From Catenulispora sp. MAP5-51 (GTDB taxonomy: Bacteria > Actinomycetota > Actinomycetes > Streptomycetales > Catenulisporaceae): DNA of 64,000 nucleotides. Both the position numbers and the translations under genes were made by a program. The notes beneath the pieces are model-generated. The model saw only the letters and a program-made list of their open reading frames with translations, was not told the DNA's origin and made no database searches. The stretch spans positions 1 to 64,000 of the forward strand of contig NZ_JBGCCH010000022.1 in the NCBI RefSeq assembly GCF_041261205.1. The letters run 5' to 3'. Positions 61,817-64,000 of the stretch are shown piece by piece (positions within the stretch are counted from its first letter, which is position 1; every line of letters begins with the position of its first letter).

Positions 61817-63289
61817 ATGTCCACCACCCCTGCTCCGTCCCCCGCCGCCGCCCCACGCCACGTGCGCTGGGCCCTGCTCGGCGTCATGCTCGCGATGCTG
61901 CTCTCCATGCTCGACAACACGGTCGTGGGCACCTCGATGCCGACGATCGTCCGCGAGCTGGGAGGGTTCGACCACCTGTCGTGGGTTGTCGTCGCCTACA
62001 CCCTGGCCACCGCCGCCGCCACCCCGGTCTGCGGCAAACTCGGCGACCTGTACGGCCGCAAGCACGTCTACCTGGTCTCGATCGTCCTGTTCCTGGCCGG
62101 CTCCGCCTTGTCCGGCGCCGCGCAGTCGATGAGCTGGCTGATCGCGGCGCGCGCCTTCCAGGGCATCGGCGCCGGCGGAATCGGCGCGGGCGCCTTCGCC
62201 CTCATCGCCGCCCTCGTCCCACCACGGGAGCGCGGCCGCTACCAGGGCATGACCGCCTCGGTCATGGCGATCGGCACCATCGGCGGGCCGCTGCTCGGCG
62301 GGTTCGTCACCGGGCACTTCGGCTGGCGGTGGGCGTTCTACCTGAACCTGCCGCTGGGCCTGCTGGCACTGGTCTGGTGCCAGGTCATGCTCGATCTCCC
62401 CCTGGTACGCCGACGGGCGCGGATCGACTGGGCCGGCATCAGCCTGCTGACCCTGGTGATCACCTCCGTCACGCTGGCCGCCAACTGGGCCGGCACCACG
62501 TACTCGTGGGCGTCGTGGCAGGTGATCGGGCTGTTCGCGCTCGCGGTGGCCGGCATCGGCGCCTTCATCACGGTCGAGCGCCGCTGCACCGAGCCGGTCC
62601 TGCCGCCGCGGGTGTTCACCGGCCAGCGGAACTTCCCGCTCGCGATCGCCCTGATCACCGCTTCGGGCGTGGTCATGTTCGGCGCCTCGCTCTACCTCCC
62701 GCTGTTCCAACAGAGCGTGCAGCACGCCACGGCGACCAGCTCCGGGCTGCTCCTGCTGCCGATGATGATCCCGATCGTCATCGTGTCCCAGCTCGGCGGG
62801 CGCTACGTGTCGGCGACCGGCCGCTACAAGATCTTCCCGGTCCTCGGCGCGGCCTTGATGGCCGTGGGGCTGATCCTGCTGTCGACCATGGACCCGACCA
62901 CCTCCCGTACCACCACGAGTCTGTACATGGCGATCGTCGGGATCGGTCTCGGCGGGCAGATGCAGATGGTCACGACCATCGCGCAGAACAGCGTCGAGAT
63001 GCGCGACATGGGTGCCGCCTCGGCGAGCCTGAACCTGTTCCGCACGGTGGGAGGGTCGATCGGCGTGGCGGTGTTCGGCTCGCTGTACAACCGGCAAGTG
63101 AGCCATGAGGCCTCGGCCGCGCAGGGCGTCGCGAACGGCTCGCACCTGATCTTCCTGATCGCGGGCCTGGTCTGCGCGGTGGCGTTCGTGGCCGCGCTGG
63201 CGATCAAGGAAGTGCCGCTGCGCAAGGCGCCGAGTCCTGGCGCCGCACCGACCGCCTCGCCGGCCCTGGCCGACCAGGGCACCCGCTGA
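61817..63289 (+). CDS. MFS transporter, DHA2 (14-span) drug efflux family
   Basis: A 490-residue membrane protein with about 14 hydrophobic segments. Motif A-like GKLGDLYGRKHVYLVSIVLF, motif D1 MLDNTVVGTSMPTIVRELGG and motif C-type AIGTIGGPLLGGFVTGHFGWRWAFYLNLPLG identify the EmrB/QacA-like group, expected to use proton exchange. ATG 61817 was chosen over an in-frame upstream ATG at 61790. Paired with the divergent tetR gene. Substrate cannot be assigned. Confidence 0.9.
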   Translation: MSTTPAPSPAAAPRHVRWALLGVMLAMLLSMLDNTVVGTSMPTIVRELGGFDHLSWVVVAYTLATAAATPVCGKLGDLYGRKHVYLVSIVLFLAGSALSGAAQSMSWLIAARAFQGIGAGGIGAGAFALIAALVPPRERGRYQGMTASVMAIGTIGGPLLGGFVTGHFGWRWAFYLNLPLGLLALVWCQVMLDLPLVRRRARIDWAGISLLTLVITSVTLAANWAGTTYSWASWQVIGLFALAVAGIGAFITVERRCTEPVLPPRVFTGQRNFPLAIALITASGVVMFGASLYLPLFQQSVQHATATSSGLLLLPMMIPIVIVSQLGGRYVSATGRYKIFPVLGAALMAVGLILLSTMDPTTSRTTTSLYMAIVGIGLGGQMQMVTTIAQNSVEMRDMGAASASLNLFRTVGGSIGVAVFGSLYNRQVSHEASAAQGVANGSHLIFLIAGLVCAVAFVAALAIKEVPLRKAPSPGAAPTASPALADQGTR

Positions 63290-63296
63290 CCGCACA

Positions 63297-63385
63297 GCCA
63301 CAGCTACGACCAGAGCTAGAACCAGGACTAGAGCCTGAACTACAACTAGAACTACATCCAGAGCTAGAACCAGAGCTAGTGCGGT
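63297..63385 (+). repeat. CTAGAAC/CTACAAC short tandem repeat
   Basis: About ten imperfect copies of a 6-12-bp unit such as CAGAGCTAGAAC fill the gap between the MFS gene and the transposase. CTAG appears repeatedly. It resembles the array at 28336-28452 and lies next to an insertion sequence. Confidence 0.65.
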
Positions 63386-63415
63386 GACCGGATTGGTTCG
63401 CCGGTTCATGTGTTG

Positions 63416-64000
63416 TCATGCGGCCAGGGCGAGGTCGCCTCGGGCGCGTCCTCCCCAGCGCAGTCCCTTCTCGCTGCGGACCCGGGCGCGTTCGCGGCGC
63501 TGGGCGGCGATCACGTCGGGGTGGCGGCTGTGGGCGTTGCGCCAGGTCAGGTAGGCGTGCAGGTCGCGGGTCTGCTCGGCGTGGTGGGAGCGGTGGGAGT
63601 GGGCCATGGTGAACTGCCGCAGCGGCCCGAACTGCGCCTCGATCGGGTTGGCCCAGGAGGCGTACGTCGGAGTGAACAACAGCGTGACCTGGTTCGCGGC
63701 GGCCCAGGTGCGGATGTCCTTGTTCTTATGCGCCGACAGGTTGTCCAAGATGATGAAGATCTGCTGGTCGGCCGGTCGCGTCCGCCGGATGCTCTTGAGC
63801 GCGAGCAGGGTGTTGACCGCGCCCTTGCGGCGCCGGTTGATCCCCCACAGCCGGTCGGCCCCGACGCTGTAGCAGCCGTGGAAGTAGGTCACCCCGTGCG
63901 TGCGGTGATAGGTGGCCGGCAACCGCCACGGATGCCCGGCCCGGGCCCAGCCGGCCCCGGCCACCGGGCGGATGCCCAGCGGCCCGAACTCGTCGAAGGC
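63416..64000 (-). mobile_element. IS630-type transposase, 3' part (runs off the window)
   Basis: At least 194 residues of a DDE transposase; the 5' end is beyond position 64000. FDEFGPLGIRP carries the first Asp, IFIILDNLSAHKNKDIRTW the second and YASWANPIEAQFGPLRQF the Glu, all intact, so the visible part is not degenerate. Such elements move by cut-and-paste into TA sites. No terminal inverted repeat could be identified in the 30 bp after the stop. Confidence 0.85.

Noticed and set aside
61745-63409. 554-codon minus-strand open frame
   Set aside because: Antisense shadow of the MFS transporter; no hydrophobic or domain pattern of its own.

Overview
The window is chromosomal DNA of a high-GC actinomycete. 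The arg operon, pheS-pheT, rpmI-rplT-infC block, AfsR-type SARP regulator, DUF1844 and DUF402 genes and many GTG/TTG starts fit a Streptomyces/Catenulispora-like genome. I did not identify the species; a Catenulispora-type organism is an inference from gene order. Coding density is high, and many genes overlap by 4 bp or read convergently into each other by a few tens of bp.

Layout. 1-685: promoter and leader region of an rRNA operon on the minus strand; the 16S gene lies left of the window. 686-3246 (minus): tyrS, an AAG-type DNA glycosylase and a small tyrosine phosphatase. 3340-10710 (minus): arginine operon argC-J-B-D-F-R-H without argG, closed by a 16-bp hairpin. 10931-13921 (plus): large AfsR-like SARP regulator. 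14334-16902: accessory genes (GNAT, P-loop kinase, DUF1579-like, methyltransferase behind a 39-bp perfect palindrome). 17071-24562 (minus): pheT, pheS, an orphan histidine kinase, a SpoU methyltransferase, rplT, rpmI and infC with a non-canonical AUC start and an upstream attenuator-like hairpin. 24943-30290: DUF1844, a mycosin-like protease fused in frame to an SseB domain, a PLP-dependent racemase/aldolase-fold protein and a coupled P-loop kinase.

30378-40946 (minus) is the most striking region: nine consecutive same-strand genes of which six are RNA repair enzymes. They are a T4 PNK-like kinase/HAD phosphatase, an Rnl1-like RNA ligase, a DRB0094/Rnl5-type RNA ligase, Pnkp (kinase-phosphatase-ligase), Hen1 and Tpt1/KptA. 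A methyltransferase, a GNAT protein and a DUF899 protein are interspersed. Together these could heal, seal, mark and clean up broken RNA by several chemically distinct routes.

41124-46826 (minus): sigma factor, two single-membrane-span proteins of unknown function and a fused polysaccharide deacetylase/GT2 glycosyltransferase. 47046-56968: a split aromatic-acid catabolic cluster (enoyl-CoA hydratase, RidA, salicylyl/aminobenzoyl-CoA monooxygenase-reductase, aryl-CoA ligase, PaaX-type regulator, acyl-CoA dehydrogenase). It is interrupted by a membrane protein and a TetR/hydrolase pair with two operator-like palindromes 21 bp apart. 56978-63289: small accessory genes, an acyltransferase, and a TetR/MFS efflux pair. 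63416-64000: 3' part of an IS630-type transposase running off the window.
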